Program-made: the position numbers and the translations under genes
In this document: piece by piece, positions 1 to 12,602 of the stretch
Position numbering within the stretch: the first letter of the stretch is position 1
Layout: every line of letters begins with the position of its first letter
The notes under the pieces: model-generated
What the model was told of the DNA's origin: nothing
Seen by the model: only the letters and a program-made list of their open reading frames with translations
Databases searched by the model: none
Origin: Paramecium sonneborni
Lineage: Eukaryota; Ciliophora; Oligohymenophorea; Peniculida; Parameciidae
Length of the DNA stretch: 64,000 nucleotides
Reading direction: 5' to 3'
NCBI GenBank assembly: GCA_905182985.1
Contig: CAJJDN010000166.1
Coordinates: 1-64,000 of the forward strand

Positions 1-359
1 CAAAACCCTTAGGGAAACCCCCCAGGTGCTTTTAGGCCCCGGCCTTTGTTTTTTTTTTTCTTAACAAAACCTTGGATTTTGTATGTAAAAATGTATCAAA
101 AATTGGCAAAAATGGCCTTTTTTGCAATTCAACTTTTAGGAACCTTTGCTGACAGCCCCAACCGTACTTAGAATGACGATTCATTTGAAAAATACAACGT
201 CATGTAGGCTTTACAAACCCAACCCCAATCTACGCATGCTTAGAGTGTAGCTAACAACCCACTTTTAAACAAGCACCAACTGTATTTAGTTAAATAAGAT
301 TCATTAAAACATAAATCAAAATAAATTAATTACTTTAGAATTGTATATGTATAAATGTA
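1..359. repeat. GC-richer left end with degenerate repeats
   Basis: There is no open gene here. The first 60 bases are much richer in C and G than the rest of the window and end in a long T run. Further in, a similar short segment occurs at about 158 and again at about 276: CCAAC(C/T)GTA(C/T)TTAG, with GATTCATT following in both. This suggests diverged repeats about 118 bp apart. Such sequence is compatible with a chromosome or scaffold end. I see no regular telomere array (CCCCAA or CCCAAA units), so this is only a suggestion. Confidence 0.35.
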
Positions 360-2402
360 TCAATCATAACACTTAGATGTGAGTTAAAAGATTCTTTTAC
401 TTGCCTATAACTTAGCCAACTAGAAAGCTTTTCTATAAACATCTTTCCAACTAGACCAACCAAATTATGGATAATAAATGCAAATTTTTTTTCGAAAAAT
501 TCTGAAACATCTTCTTCCCCAACTTATTGTTGGATGTTAATATATGGCGTAAAGATCAAATTTCAAAGCCTCAATTTAAAAATCTAAATATATCATATAT
601 TTATCGGGAATGATTGTGTTATCTATTTAATTAATTCTAAATTATGCAACCCCATGAGCAGATCCATTGAACACTTCTCCTGAAACTCCTGCTCTTATTC
701 TAATTACAATTATATTCATTTCTCCATAGGCTGTTACACTCAAAGATGCATAAATTTATTCAGAAATACCTAAATCACTTTCAGTTTTGATAGCAGATTC
801 TATATAACCCCATTTATAATTATAATCTGCTCCTACAGTTAAAGGATAACCCATTATTAAGATGACAGTGCTAAAAATGCTCTTTGATTGACTTCCTTTC
901 ATTTCGAAGGTTTTTAAGGGTTTTCCTTCATACTAAAAATCTCTCCTGTATAAATCAACTAAACAAGCACCATTAAGTGAAACACAAGATCTCAAATATC
1001 CCGAAACATTTCCTTCTTTTATTTCTCCTTAAAATTCTGCTTATAATCCAACTTTTTATTTCAGTACAGATACTTCTTTAAGAGTTCTTTTTTAATTGAA
1101 AATGTTAGAAAGACATTCACCTTCTTATTCTTCAAAGTCAGTCTCAGAATTTGATTGAACATCTCCATTTTCATTTAGTAATCGATTACCTCCCAATTAA
1201 TCTTAATTTTAAGTAGAATCTTGTGTTAAATCTTCTTAACCTGAGATTTTATTTTATAAATCCTACATTGAATAAAATTGAAGTGTTTATCTCTTTTAAA
1301 TTTCAGAAAGGAGATTTGTTAACTCTTCATCTGACTTGGTTTCTACAGTAATTAAATTTGAGTCATTTGTTATTTCTGTTTTTGATTTATCGCTTAAATC
1401 ATCAGTATCCTAATTTATATCATTATTTTTCACAGAATTACTAAATTGAGAATTCGTTGTTATATGCGAAGATACCAAGTAATTATTATTGTCTAAACTT
1501 GTTTCCTACGATTATTCAAACATATCAAATAAATTGATTCCTTTTGAATTACCATCAATTTAATCAGATTAAGCTATTGACTTTTTTATTACAGTACTAC
1601 CAAACCATGATTTTGTTTTAATTGTCTTAGGAGTAAATGCTTAATTACCAATATAGTAAATATCTTCTTCTAAAAGTCTATTCCCATTAGTTCCATCAAT
1701 TCCTTCATTATTGATAGATTCAGCTAAGTTAGGTGCAATATGTATAATATTAGAGACTAAAGGTTAAAGAATTAGATCTGAAATTCCAGTTGGTATTCCT
1801 ATAGACTAAATAGCTCCTGTATGTGAATCAGTAACTACTGTGACTAATGGTATCTAATTAATATCCCCACATTCTTCTCTTGAAATTCCTTCACATAAAT
1901 CATTTTATGTTGATTCATTTTTTTATAGTATCCTAAATTATTTCTAAAGTTCTTATTATATTTCTGTAGAATAATCAATCATTTCGTTATATTCTCTAAT
2001 TCCATCAAAATTCTAAGTGAAGGTTTGAACTTTCAAGTCTGTCAGCATCACTATACTTGAGCCATTTTTTTCATTAACATCTTCAACCAATCTTTTTGTT
2101 TTAATTTGAATTTAAGTACAATTTGAAAATCTTTCGGATGTATGGTACATACAAATTTCATCAACTTATTCGAATTCATCTCTTTAAAATTTTTTGAGTG
2201 TTGGAGCAGAACTATTGGTTCGACTCAGATATATTCCTAAGAAGATTCCAATACCTGCTAACACAAAGAATGAAACACTGAAAGATATCCATTTACATTT
2301 AGTTGTGAAGTATTTATTGTTTGATTCATTCTTTTGAGATTATAAACTAGGACTGCCATCTGCATTTATTTCTTATTTTTCTTCAATATTTGGTTACTAC
2401 AT
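360..2402 (-). CDS. Large type II membrane protein of unknown function
   Basis: A single uninterrupted TGA-only frame of 680 codons runs from the ATG at 2402 to the TGA at 360-362, with no intron needed. The first 38 residues are polar and Gln/Asn-rich. A hydrophobic segment at about residues 39-59 (WISFSVSFF...) then looks like one signal-anchor helix. The long C-terminal part is mixed polar sequence with scattered Cys and should lie outside the cytoplasm. The middle (about 250-430) is low-complexity, rich in Ser, Asn and Gln; the last 200 residues look folded. I do not recognise a family. Its upstream neighbour on the same strand is 75 bp away. The gene call is secure because of its length and codon use; the function is unknown. 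Confidence 0.8.
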
Positions 2403-2477
2403 TATTTAATATTATTATTATCTAAAAAAATGTGATGCTTAAATAGCCAGAGATCAATTAAATAGAATAAATTTTTA

Positions 2478-3210
2478 TCAGAAAAAAAAAATTCTATTTA
2501 TTATATAATAAATATTGTTAATAATTCTTTTTAATTAAATTTTCTGTTACTTTACTAAATTATATTATTAAATTGATATTATTTATAATGCTTTCTATAC
2601 TTGTTCAAAGCGTCTTTCAAATTTTTTGAAACTTAATTCTTTATTTAAATAGCTTAAGCTATCATATAACTAAGTATTAGGATAAAGCTGAAGTAAGGAT
2701 TATATATTTATATTACCTAAAAGAATATTAATTTTTTATCTAGATTTATACCCACATAAATCATATGAACGAAGCTCTTTGTTATTTATTTAGTTATGGT
2801 GAAGAATTCTAGAATTTTAAAATTTTTTTCTAAATTTACAGAATTTAAATACAATTAGATGATAATTTAAAGACCAAGAAAATTATAAATCATTGACAAT
2901 AAACTTAAAATGATTGATGTCTCTATTTAACAAAGTTAGTTTTTTAAAATTTTTTCTTCTATGTTTTTTAAAAAATTATCTTTCTTATTATTTTCGCCAA
3001 TTATTTTTCTTTTGCTCATTTTTCTCCTTTTGGTTTCAGGAAACTGTTTAGGAGCATAAATCTTGATATTATTTAATTACTCTAAAATAACATAAAAAAA
3101 GAGTTTATTTTCATTCTCAACTTCCCATTCTTCTAATCGTTTGATGCTCTAGCTAAGAGACAAGATGAGGAACTTTTTTTGTTATTAATAGTATCAATTT
3201 CTTTTTCCAT
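2478..3210 (-). CDS. Hypothetical protein, reading frame not resolved
   Basis: Three TGA-free stretches on the minus strand look protein-coding and follow each other. They are a short start from the ATG at 3210 (MEKEIDTINNKK), a Glu/Lys-rich part (EEWEVENENK...), and a C-terminal part (LLQLYPNTQLYDSLSYL...) ending at the TGA at 2478-2480. The joins fall near runs of six or seven A. I could not find GT...AG introns of suitable length to connect all three frames, so either an indel or a missed intron is present. No domain is recognised. It is small, probably cytoplasmic, and lies upstream of the membrane protein on the same strand. Confidence 0.45.
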
Positions 3211-4317
3211 AAATTTAAAATTTCATGCAACAACTATAATATGAATTATAATGATAAAGTGAATAAGATAAATTTTGAAATCAATCTAATATTGAATATC
3301 AATCTTCCACTTGGATAATAGTCATAATTACACCAATTAAACCGGAAGAAATTTATTTTTTCTTAGTTAAAATCAAATGAAGGATTCATTATGAAATGTA
3401 TTTTATTAAAAAAAATCTTCTTTATAATTCCTCCCTGCTATTATAATCAAGATCAATTAATATTACTTCAAGTTTGAAATAATTAATTTTTATTATTTTC
3501 CCATCATATAAAATATAAAAGGAAGATCTATATTTAAATATTTCTTTTTTGCTTTTCTTAAGATTAAGTTCAAGTGGTTATGTATTGCATCTTAATGTTA
3601 TGGTCCCCACTTAATCAATGGAATAATGGAAATAGAAAAATTGCAGATAACAATAAAGTTATGACTTTTATTAGTTTAAGAAACAACTAAAACAATTGGT
3701 AAGATGTTCAACCAAATTAAATATTAAATTTGTATATCCTTTATTTTTTTCGATACTGTTGACATTGAACTTGAGAAAAAAAATTTTTTAAATTCTGTAA
3801 GAAAGTAAAAGATTTCTCTTTAATCCAATTGTTTATAACTATAAAATCTTTTACATTTTTTTCTCATATAACAATTGTGACTGATAACATTGTAAGAATA
3901 TATATGGAAATTTTATTTTTGAAGAAATTGAATAATATAATGAATTGTAGTAAGTTTTATTATTAAATTTATAAAATGCTTTGAGCTTATTAACTCAAAA
4001 TCTATATGTTTTAAAATATACTATCTATTTCAAAAATTTTAGTTGAGAGTAAAATGCTATCACAAACTCTTCCAATTCCTTTCTAAATATTGGTACCAAA
4101 AGCTTGAATAAAATCACGATGTACTACCTTTTTATGTCTGGAATGATTATATATAATTTAAAAACTATTGGAGGAGTCCTGTGTGTATAAGCAGCAAATT
4201 TTGTCCCAACCCAACTCTTTTAATTTACTATTTAATTTAGCATATTATTCACTAAATAACATTTTAAAAGCAAATTTTCTAAACTTAAATTTTCATCATA
4301 CAACCTATTGTATATCT
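3211..4317. other. Intergenic, no convincing gene
   Basis: Very AT-rich. Several TGA-free frames of 80-100 codons occur on both strands, for example the plus-strand frame from the ATG at about 3619. Random frames of this size are expected when only TGA stops translation. None has convincing composition, so none is called. Confidence 0.5.
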
Positions 4318-4609
4318 TCATTACAAAAACTCATTAAGTTACTTGCATTTTTTATCTACTTAATCGCATTTTACTTCCAAATTAAATTTCTCAAAACTAT
4401 TTTTTTATTCAATTAATTCAGTTCCACTTTAGAATCTCTCAATTTCTTAGGTGAATAACTTTACTACTTTATTTATTAAGCTATTTTTAAGAATGAGCAA
4501 ATTGAAAAGGATTAAATTCATTATTTTTAATAAATAGTTAAACTACTTCGGGATTTATTCTCTCTTATATTTCAAATTTTACACAATACTCAAATAGAAT
4601 AGCTAACAT
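4318..4609 (-). CDS. Possible small protein (about 89 residues)
   Basis: The ATG at 4609 opens a frame (MLAILFEYCVKFEIQER...). A 22-nt GT...AAG intron at about 4431-4452 joins it to a Lys/Glu-rich second exon ending at the TGA at 4318-4320. Spliced length is exactly 90 codons, which supports the model. It is transcribed divergently from the ULK-like kinase, with only 58 bp between the two starts. No family is recognised. A downstream minus-strand frame might extend it if another intron exists. Confidence 0.4.
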
Positions 4610-4667
4610 TAATATATTAAATCAATTTCAATTTTAAAATATTTATTATAATCCTTAAAAAAAAATT

Positions 4668-6314
4668 ATGCTCAATCCCCAAAATTAAGATACAGAAACA
4701 ATTGGAGATAAATACATTCTACTTAAGAAAAACATATTAGGCTTTGTAAATAATTCTCTAATAAGATTAGGGAGCTTTTTCTAAAGTTTATGAAGGATTT
4801 GTAAAAGATAAGGTTGAAGAAAAAGTGGCCATTAAAGTTTTTAATAGCCAGTCCTGCGAAACAACTGATTTATTATATGAGAAATTAAGGGCTTTGTATA
4901 ATCGAGAAATTCTAATGCACAAAATGATAAACAATAAAAATGTTGTGAAGTATGAATTGATCAAATGGCATTAGGATGATAGAAGATGTAAATTGTAATT
5001 AAATGACATACCTGATATTGGAATTGTGCGAAGAGGGAAATCTTAATAGATTGTTGAATCAAAAAAAAAAAAGGTAGTTAGATCAAGAAGATGCCTTTTA
5101 TATTTTCAGTCAAATAGTGGATGGCTATAATTCAATCTACGAAAATAATGCTTTTCATAGAGATTTAAAGCCAGAAAATATTTTATTTACTAAAGGCATT
5201 GTAAAAATTGCTGATTTAGGTTTGGCTAAGTTAGTAAAAGAAATTAGTTTGCCAAATGATCATACTATTGTTGGCACTTTATTATATTAAGCCCCAGAAA
5301 TGATGGTTAGTTCAAAATACACATATAAAGTTGATATTTGGTCATTAGGAATTATCTTTTATGAAATGCTTTTTGGAGTTGTTCCTTATGTGGAAAATCA
5401 CCCAAAGAAATTATATTAGAAAATAACGACTGAACCACTTATATTTCCACAAGATACCAAAATAAATTAACATTATTTATATTTAATAAAAAAAATGCTT
5501 AAAGTAGATCCAGAAATGAGAATCAAATGGGAGGATTTACTTTAGTGTATCGAAAAAATAAAGAAATAGAAAACTAATAAAATTAAAGACTACTTCCTTT
5601 ATATTTCAAAATTAATTGCATTTTTTCATAATAACACAACTAAATTTTTTTTTTAATTGTAACCAAAACTTAAATTAAGCCAGACTTTGTAAATATTATT
5701 TAATGTCACATCAACCAAATAGTTGTTGAATGAGTTTAATTGTTAACTGTAGATTTTAGAAGGAGAGGTATAAAATAGATATCATTACCTAGATTCCTTA
5801 CTCTGTGGAAAACTCAAATAATAGCTTGAAGGAGAGCAACATAAAAATTTTCAGGAATAATAAAGTTATATTTTAAAATGTTTTAAACTATTTTAAAACA
5901 TAATATGAATAAATGAATTAGTTGTATACAGATAATTGTCTAAAGTAATTTAATGAAATTGTTAAAGATCAAACTAACAATTCCATATCCAATAATTCAC
6001 ATTCAGAATTAATTAAAGCTGTTAATTAAATTGTTTAAACGAATATTGAAAATAACATTACAGATAATTTCCAGAAAATTTATATCTATTTCATAAACTA
6101 AATTTCTTAATCAATATAGCAATAATAAATTGATGATGATGAAACATTAAGACAAATTTATACTTTATAAATTAATATGTTTTACTCTCTTCGTCCATAA
6201 AATTTTGAAAAAAAATTATTTGAACCATCAAATCTAGAAGAAGAGATAAAAGTATCTTCAACTTAGTAATTAAAAAATAAAGTTTTCAATTTAAGTATGA
6301 CATATTCAAAATGA
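4668..6314 (+). CDS. Serine/threonine protein kinase, ULK/ATG1-like, with coiled-coil tail
   Basis: The model has three 25-nt introns (4746-4770, 4950-4974, 5768-5792) and gives 523 residues exactly in frame. The N-terminal half is a complete kinase domain: glycine loop LGFGAFSKVYEG (about residues 24-35), AIK lysine, catalytic HRDLKPEN, DLG in place of DFG, APE, and a DIWSLG helix. The domain is followed by about 240 residues of Gln/Asn/Lys-rich, coiled-coil-like sequence. The layout (kinase first, long tail) and the local motifs resemble ULK/ATG1-type kinases, which start autophagy by phosphorylating partners such as ATG13. Ciliates have very large kinase families, so assignment to ULK rather than another CAMK-like group is an inference. 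DLG may still be active, since Asp is kept. Confidence 0.85.
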
Positions 6315-7259
6315 AACAATGAGTTATGTTTATATTATATTACTATCATAGATGTATATGAAAACTTTAATAATTGATTTCTTATGCTTTTCCAAAGAAG
6401 ATTCTTATAATCACGCTTATTCTGTTCACTCAAGATTTTACACAATGATAAAGTATCAAATACCAACAAAGTCAATATTTAACATTAAAATAATAATAAT
6501 TTCGTAATCATATTAATTATTAATGGCTATTCTGATGCATTCTAAAATAAATAATGTTGGTTTAAAAAATAATTTAATAATAGTGTCGTGAGAAGTAATT
6601 CTGAAAATTATACAAATAAATTCATAGTTTTAGGCTAAAAAAAAATTTTAGAAATAGAAGTAATTAGGTAAAAAGAAAGTAACCAAATAAACTATGTCTT
6701 AACATATTTTATCATTTTAGATTTATGTCATACATTTATGACTTCTTTGATAAAATAGAAATTGAAATACTATTCAAAAGACAATTATTTGTAAGATTTT
6801 CTAATCTAATAAATCAAGTTGGGACCTCTTTTTCAAGTCATTGTAAAAAGTTTTCATTTTTGAAATTTAAATTTCACAAGAATAATATCTATCTACTCCT
6901 ATACTAATGATTTAAACAAAATTTATATCCCTTGTCAAAATTTGATGTAAAGCAATCATTTGCAATTTTATAAAAATGGAAGGCTAAAAGAGTTCTCAAT
7001 CTAAATGATGATTAAAAAAGGGGAAATTCAATTTTTACAATCTTTGAAAGAGAAGTTTAACCTTGAAATATTTGCATGAAAAAAAAACTCTTAGTATTAA
7101 AAACAAAATTATTCTTGACCGAAATCAAATGCAAAATATTTAATGTTGGTTCTAATAGGTATGTTAATTAAAAATTACCTAGATCCAACCTTTTTTAATG
7201 CGAATGAAAAAAATGAAGTATCTAGATTTTTTTATAAGAATGCATTTAAAAAGCTTATT
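6315..7259. other. Unresolved region with coding-like fragments on both strands
   Basis: On the plus strand, fragments with good Lys/Glu-rich composition (for example around 6965-7080 and 7140-7309) lie in different frames and end near 7309. On the minus strand, the frame of the choline-transporter-like gene stays free of TGA down to 6874. The two readings exclude each other. The plus-strand pieces could be a decayed gene. The minus-strand reading could be a longer transporter C-terminus. Confidence 0.3.
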
Positions 7260-8935
7260 TCAGAAAAACAACAAAAAATTTAACACAAATCTTAAGACTA
7301 TCTTTTGATTTTGACTAAAAAATATTAAAATTACTTAATTGTTCAAAGAGTTCAACAGCGTTTGAATCTACTTCTGAAAGTTCTAAGTAATCATCGATAC
7401 ATTTCAAGCATTCATTAACTGTAATATTTTATTTTTTATTTTTTACTTATTCAATATAAAGGACTTCTTCAATTTGTCTAGTTTTATCGTAAATAGAAAT
7501 AAAAGGTAAACAACAATAATTGGTGAGGAAATGTTTAAACTTAGGGTTTTGTCTTCTGACAGCCCAATCTTTAAAAGCATCACATAAAAACTTAATTGGA
7601 GAGATTAATAATAGAAATGAAGCCTAAGTAATTTTACCTATAAGATAAAAGGCTTCTTGAAAAAAGTATCTGGTTAAAACAAGTGAGGAATTATTGTGGT
7701 TGTATTAAAGTTCTTAATTATTGTCTTAGTTTTTACTGTGACCAGCTTAAACCCATTATACTAAGGAGGAAGAAACTATGTAGTTATTCAATCCGAATAT
7801 TATTGGGACTCCCCAAAAGAAAAAAAATATTATTAAGAACTGAAAATAATAGAGAAAACCTCTTTAAATTTTTTCATAAGGCCTAACTTATTGGAAATCA
7901 ATTACATAGCAAGCTCTCATTGATTTGTTGTAAATATTTAATATTAATACAAAATTGTATAGATGGTTAAGAACAAAAAGAAATTGAATACTGCAATAGT
8001 TGGATAAGTTAATTCTTAAAGATATTCATGATCAGCCATAAATTTCTCAACTTATTCAAAAAGCTCTTATAGATTTTTAATACGATCATAATTGTTGTAT
8101 AAAAAATAGGCTCCATAATATGTGAGGATAACAAATATGAGGGATAAAATGGTTAACTTAGAAGGATCAGGAACACTTGTCATTTTTAAAATATAATCTT
8201 CATCTACCTAAAAGGTAGAAATAGAACTAGTGTCGAGTGAATTTTAAATAGCATCTCTCACTTAAGATGCAAAAATAACTCCGAGACTACCAACAAACAT
8301 AAATAATCCTAAAGTCAAAGCCCAAACACTATATTAAGTATTAACCTTTAACTCAGTAAGTAAAAGTTTCGAAGATATACCAGCAAGGAATATAAAAAGG
8401 AGGAGCATCCATTTATTTTAGTATACATCACTGGTATTGGTTAAACTTGAAGGAGGATTAGCTTTTTCCTTAATTGCTTAGTAATAGACTAAATTTCTGG
8501 GCATACAAATATTGCCTTTATAAAGAAAAGTATCATAGATTAGAAATTAAGCTTCAGGATTATCAATGGAGAATTTAGCTTAGCAATTTGTAACAATAGA
8601 GTTAGGTACACATTCTAATGTTTTAGGCACTAAGGGATTTGAATTTTATATACTTCCACTTTTACTATCTGGCTTTGGACAGGTTTTCACACAAACTGAT
8701 TAATGAAGAGTAGTAGGAGTTGGATTACTAAAATAAATATAAGGATATTCTTTTGATCCAATATCAGCACCACATGCAATACCTGAATGAAATTGATAAA
8801 ATTACCATCAGGATCAAAACCTTTAGTCAGTTTATCAGGTTAACCAAATAGAATGCTTGTGAATGTTAATGAAATAAAGCTCACCATGCTTGTATAAAAA
8901 GCGTATTTGAATATTGAAGTGAGATCAATGATCAT
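7260..8935 (-). CDS. Choline transporter-like protein (SLC44/CTL family)
   Basis: The start is the ATG at 8935. A 23-nt intron (8783-8805) restores the family signature GFDPDG...CG in the first extracellular loop, just after a first helix. A PYIYF...P...CVKTCP stretch follows, typical of SLC44. Further on come a helix cluster (WMLLLFIFLAGIS, VWALTLGLFMFVGSLG), a YYGAYFLY helix, an amphipathic linker, and later helices (FLIIFFFFWGVP). A 35-nt intron (minus-strand GTATTAATA...ATGAG, about 7916-7950) removes an in-frame TGA. SLC44 proteins are multi-pass carriers that move choline or ethanolamine across the plasma or mitochondrial membranes. The C-terminal end is uncertain: the frame stays open to 6874, and the usual last helices are not clear. 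The end given here is approximate. Confidence 0.75.
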
Positions 8936-8976
8936 TCAGTTATTAATAATTATATATATAAACAGATAGTAATAAT

Positions 8977-10752
8977 TCATTTTACAGTTTAATTTATTAA
9001 ATTAAAGTATTCAAGAGTCTCTGCAATTTGGGAAGAAGCCTTTGTTTTTTTGCGAAAGCCATTTTGAATTTGATGCAAAGTGCTCATTTCAGCATCTTCT
9101 CTTTAGATTATTGGTTTCTATGCTATTCTAGGTTAAGGAGAGAATATAATTTCTTTCTAGTAGTGGACTTGAATGTACAAGTAAGTGACCTTTTTACTTG
9201 AACAAGGAATGACTGGAAAATTGATAGTTTGGAAATGTGAAGGAATTGATCCATTCTAAATGTTGTGTATAATCTTCATGTGCTTGTTGAAAGTTGGGAT
9301 TTCTTATGAAAGTGGAAGATTTGCCAATATTCCTAAAATACTCCTTGATTAGAGAAGAGCTAACCGTTGTGTTTTCTTAAATTCCTAATCACTCATCTTA
9401 AATTATCTTTTTAGTGTTGTTCTATTACTCGCTTGTTATGATTACTTCTAAGACCCAAACTTCAACTAGAATCTTAGTATTCCATTTCTAAATGTAGAAA
9501 TTCATCTGTAATCTTAATTCTTAAGTCTCAGGCACCCATATCCCTTTTATCTACCATAAATTTAACACATTTGAATATCTCAAACTCGATGGTTTCTACT
9601 CCACTCTCTGATTCAATATCAGTTCAGCAAACTCATGCAGTAACACTTGATGTGGTTTTAACATTAAATAAATCAGAAATTTAAAATTATTTTTATCAAC
9701 TCTCTTTCTCCCTTATCAACCAAAGACTTATTTCTTATCTCTCTTATGAAATTCGTACGTCCTCTCAAGAAATCTTTTACGTGTTATTTCATATTCCTCT
9801 CTTTATTATGATTTTGGGTCAAATATAAAATTCTTTGCAAATCCTAGGTTCCATCCAAACGATTCACAAACTTCTGAAACGAGTAATTTACAGAATAATA
9901 ATACAGAGTGGCAACATTCACGCTTTTCAATACGTCCACTGCATATTGACAAATTGCTCGCAATATACAACAATACTCTTATTTCTACAATTATTATTCT
10001 TATTTATTCTAATTTTTATCTTCTTACTTTATAAATTCTTCTAAATCTTCATCAATACATTCACTTATTTTATGCATTAATGGAGTGTACTTAGTTTTCC
10101 AGTAATCTGGATTCATGTGTTAGATTTGATTATATAAATAATCTGGATCTTCCAACAATTTATGATAATGGATATCACCTATAAATATATATAGAAAATC
10201 AAATGTCTTATTTTCTGTTAAATTCCTTTGCAAATGATCATCTGCTGTATTTTCATAAAAATCAGACATTTTAGATTTCACTTTCACATTCCCATTGATA
10301 TGCTTTAATTATATTGAAGATTGCCTCTAGAAATCATTAGGTTGTAATAGATGGGTTTTGGCAGCCGTGGCTATTTTGAGTGCTTCTTAATAGGTGATTT
10401 ACTTTTTAATGACATTATGTATGTATTTATTTACATTCATTTATCCCTTTTATGATAATGAATCCAGAAAGTCATTGAAAATATGTAAAGATTCCTCTTC
10501 AACCTATTGTTTTGTGAAAGGATGAAATGCTGGAATTTTGATAATGAATTTTTCAATAAGGGCATGCTTTATTATTTCTAATATTCTCAAAATAGGAAGT
10601 ATGGTCAAAATGTATATATTGTAATATAGAATTTCTTCTTATTTATTGCATGCAAAGTGTTATTCTTCTGGATGGATGCTGTCCAATATTTTTTATATTT
10701 ATCTTCTTTCTTTTTTTAACTTGATTAGGTTTAAAATAATGCTAATTTTCAT
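8977..10752 (-). CDS. Conserved protein with possible C-terminal HORMA (Atg13-like) region
   Basis: The ATG at 10752 opens a long frame. Two short introns (a 20-nt GTC...GAG and a 22-nt GTAATAG...AAAAG) bring the spliced length to exactly 578 codons. Residues 1-250 are mostly helical and polar. The C-terminal part contains VEVWVLEVI, then RSILGILANLP, then a beta-rich VTYLYIQVHY segment. This order (Trp-containing strand, helix of RSL...LLP type, strands) recalls the HORMA domain of Atg13. Atg13 normally carries that domain at the N-terminus, so if this is correct the arrangement is unusual. I consider the family assignment tentative. It is followed 42 bp later by the transporter gene on the same strand, and lies 56 bp from the ERK7-like gene. 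Confidence 0.7.
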
Positions 10753-10807
10753 TATTATTATATTAATGATATTCTAAATTTGGTATGTAGATATTTAATA
10801 TATAAGT

Positions 10808-12489
10808 TCATTTTTTTTTCTGAAACAAGGAGCTATATTGTGTACTTGTCATTGACTTATTGAAAACAGTAGTTTTGGATATAGAGCCTTATGATCCTTT
10901 TCTTGAGAATTATTATTGAGACAGAGTAGCTTACATGGCTGCAGTCAAATTACTCTGCAATTTTTTATCTAAAGAAGACTTTCTATTGGCTTTATTAATG
11001 GGACTGTTAGAATCAACCATAGGAAACATCTATTATTATTTCTTATAAGTAGGACTTTAATGGGTCGAGACCTAATATTAAATATCTTCTTATGAAGTGG
11101 TTTTCCTAACCATAAGTTACCCTTAAGAATAAGATTAAGATTTCTGATGTAAAGCACGACCAGGATGTTGAAACTCTTTATCTATATTATTATTTTCTGG
11201 TTCCTTTTTAATTATAGAAGACTCCTTCTTAGTTGGAGATGTGGATTTGTCAACACTTAAATTAACACTTCCATTATTGGAATTCCTCATGATTTATGAT
11301 TTGTGTTCTATCCTCTTGTTTTAAACTATAAGATTATACAAAGTATTCTAATACTCCTTAATGGAATACTTGTGATTATCATCCATGAAAGTTTCAAGAG
11401 GAGCATCTAAATTCATTCAATTAACAATTAAATACCTCTTTTAGATTCCTCTTCAGTATTTTTAAACTCTTTAATATAGCGATGTTCTAATGCCTGTTCT
11501 ACTGTCATCCTTTTAGTTGGATTATAAACCAGGGTTTTTCTGTAATATTTATAAATATTCTAAAATTTACTTTAGAAAATCAATTGCATCTTCTGAAGCA
11601 GCCGAGAAATATTAACCAAAACTCTTCTTCTTCTAAGTGGATATGCTTTATAACACTTGTTCTGCCAAAGGAGCTTATATTGCTTCTAAATCATCAGGCT
11701 TTGGTCTCCCACAAAGCTCAATTATCCTCTCAATCTAATTCAAAGTTGAAGTCCCCGGAAATATAGCCTTTCCTACAATCATCTCTCCTACTATGCATCC
11801 TAAACTCCACATATCCACTGCTTTAGAATAATATTGAGATCCCAACAATATCTCAGGTGCTCTATACCATCTAGTTGCTACATATTCTGTTAATATTGGA
11901 TTTATATTATCATCTGGCATTGCCACACTTCTTGCCAGTCCAAAATCTGCTACCTTTACTTTACATTCTGAATTTATCAGTAAATTTGATGGCTTCAAAT
12001 CTCTATGTATCACTTCTCCAGTATGTATATATTTCAAACCCTTCAACACTTGATAAACAATATATTTCTTGTGAATCGGCTCCAAAATATTTGCCCTTAT
12101 AACCTATTACTTTATTATATACTCATACCTTGTGCAAATCTGTCTCCATATAATCAAATACCATATATAAATCTTTGTTGTTCTCTGCCTTTATTACAGA
12201 TGTCAATTTTATTATGTTATCATGGTTTTTTAGTTGTTCTAAAAATATCACCTCTCTGAATGTTCTTTATGAATCAGTTGCATTGTGAAATGCATCAAAA
12301 ATCTACATCCTATTTATGCAATACTTTCTTTAAAGCTACTATCTATTTTGTTTTGCGATCTACTGCTTTCCATACTACACCATAAGCTCCTTTCCCTTTG
12401 AATTCCTACAATTCAAACCTTTTTAATATATGATCTTCCACTTAACATTATTCATCCTCCTTTGATGACTATTTAGATTATGGTTACAT
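10808..12489 (-). CDS. MAP kinase, ERK7/MAPK15-like
   Basis: Four introns (22, 25, 31 and 29 nt) give 524 residues in frame. The kinase domain carries [11 protein letters not shown], the family-typical [12 protein letters not shown] in the C-helix region, [13 protein letters not shown], the dual phosphorylation loop T-E-Y followed by [10 protein letters not shown], and [22 protein letters not shown] and a conserved C-lobe end follow. The TEY loop plus the ATD(S/A)QRTFRE helix point to the ERK7/8 (MAPK15) branch. In other protists and animals this branch acts at basal bodies and cilia, which fits a ciliate. The last 170 residues are Ser/Gln-rich and disordered, as in other ERK7 proteins. The start ATG at 12489 gives a short N-terminal MQPQSKQSSK extension. 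Confidence 0.92.
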
Positions 12490-12602
12490 ATAAAATTATA
12501 TAATATATATTCTTATTTCTAACATACAAAAATACATTATAAAATAAATTGTCAACAATTATTAATTCCAATTAAACAATACATATATAAAGTCAACATT
12601 AA

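Noticed and set aside
1..60. Telomere repeat array
   Set aside because: A few AAACCC-like words occur, but there is no periodic run of CCCCAA or CCCAAA.
6590..7309. Plus-strand gene between the ULK-like kinase and the transporter
   Set aside because: Good fragments exist but lie in different frames with no consistent introns, and a minus-strand reading competes. Left as unresolved.
7900..7960. In-frame TGA in the choline-transporter-like gene, first read as a disabling stop
   Set aside because: A 35-nt intron spans it and restores a natural helix-to-loop sequence matching the family.
8977..10752. Apparent frameshifts at G/A runs, first taken as sequencing errors
   Set aside because: A 20-nt and a 22-nt GT...AG intron remove both breaks and give a whole number of codons.
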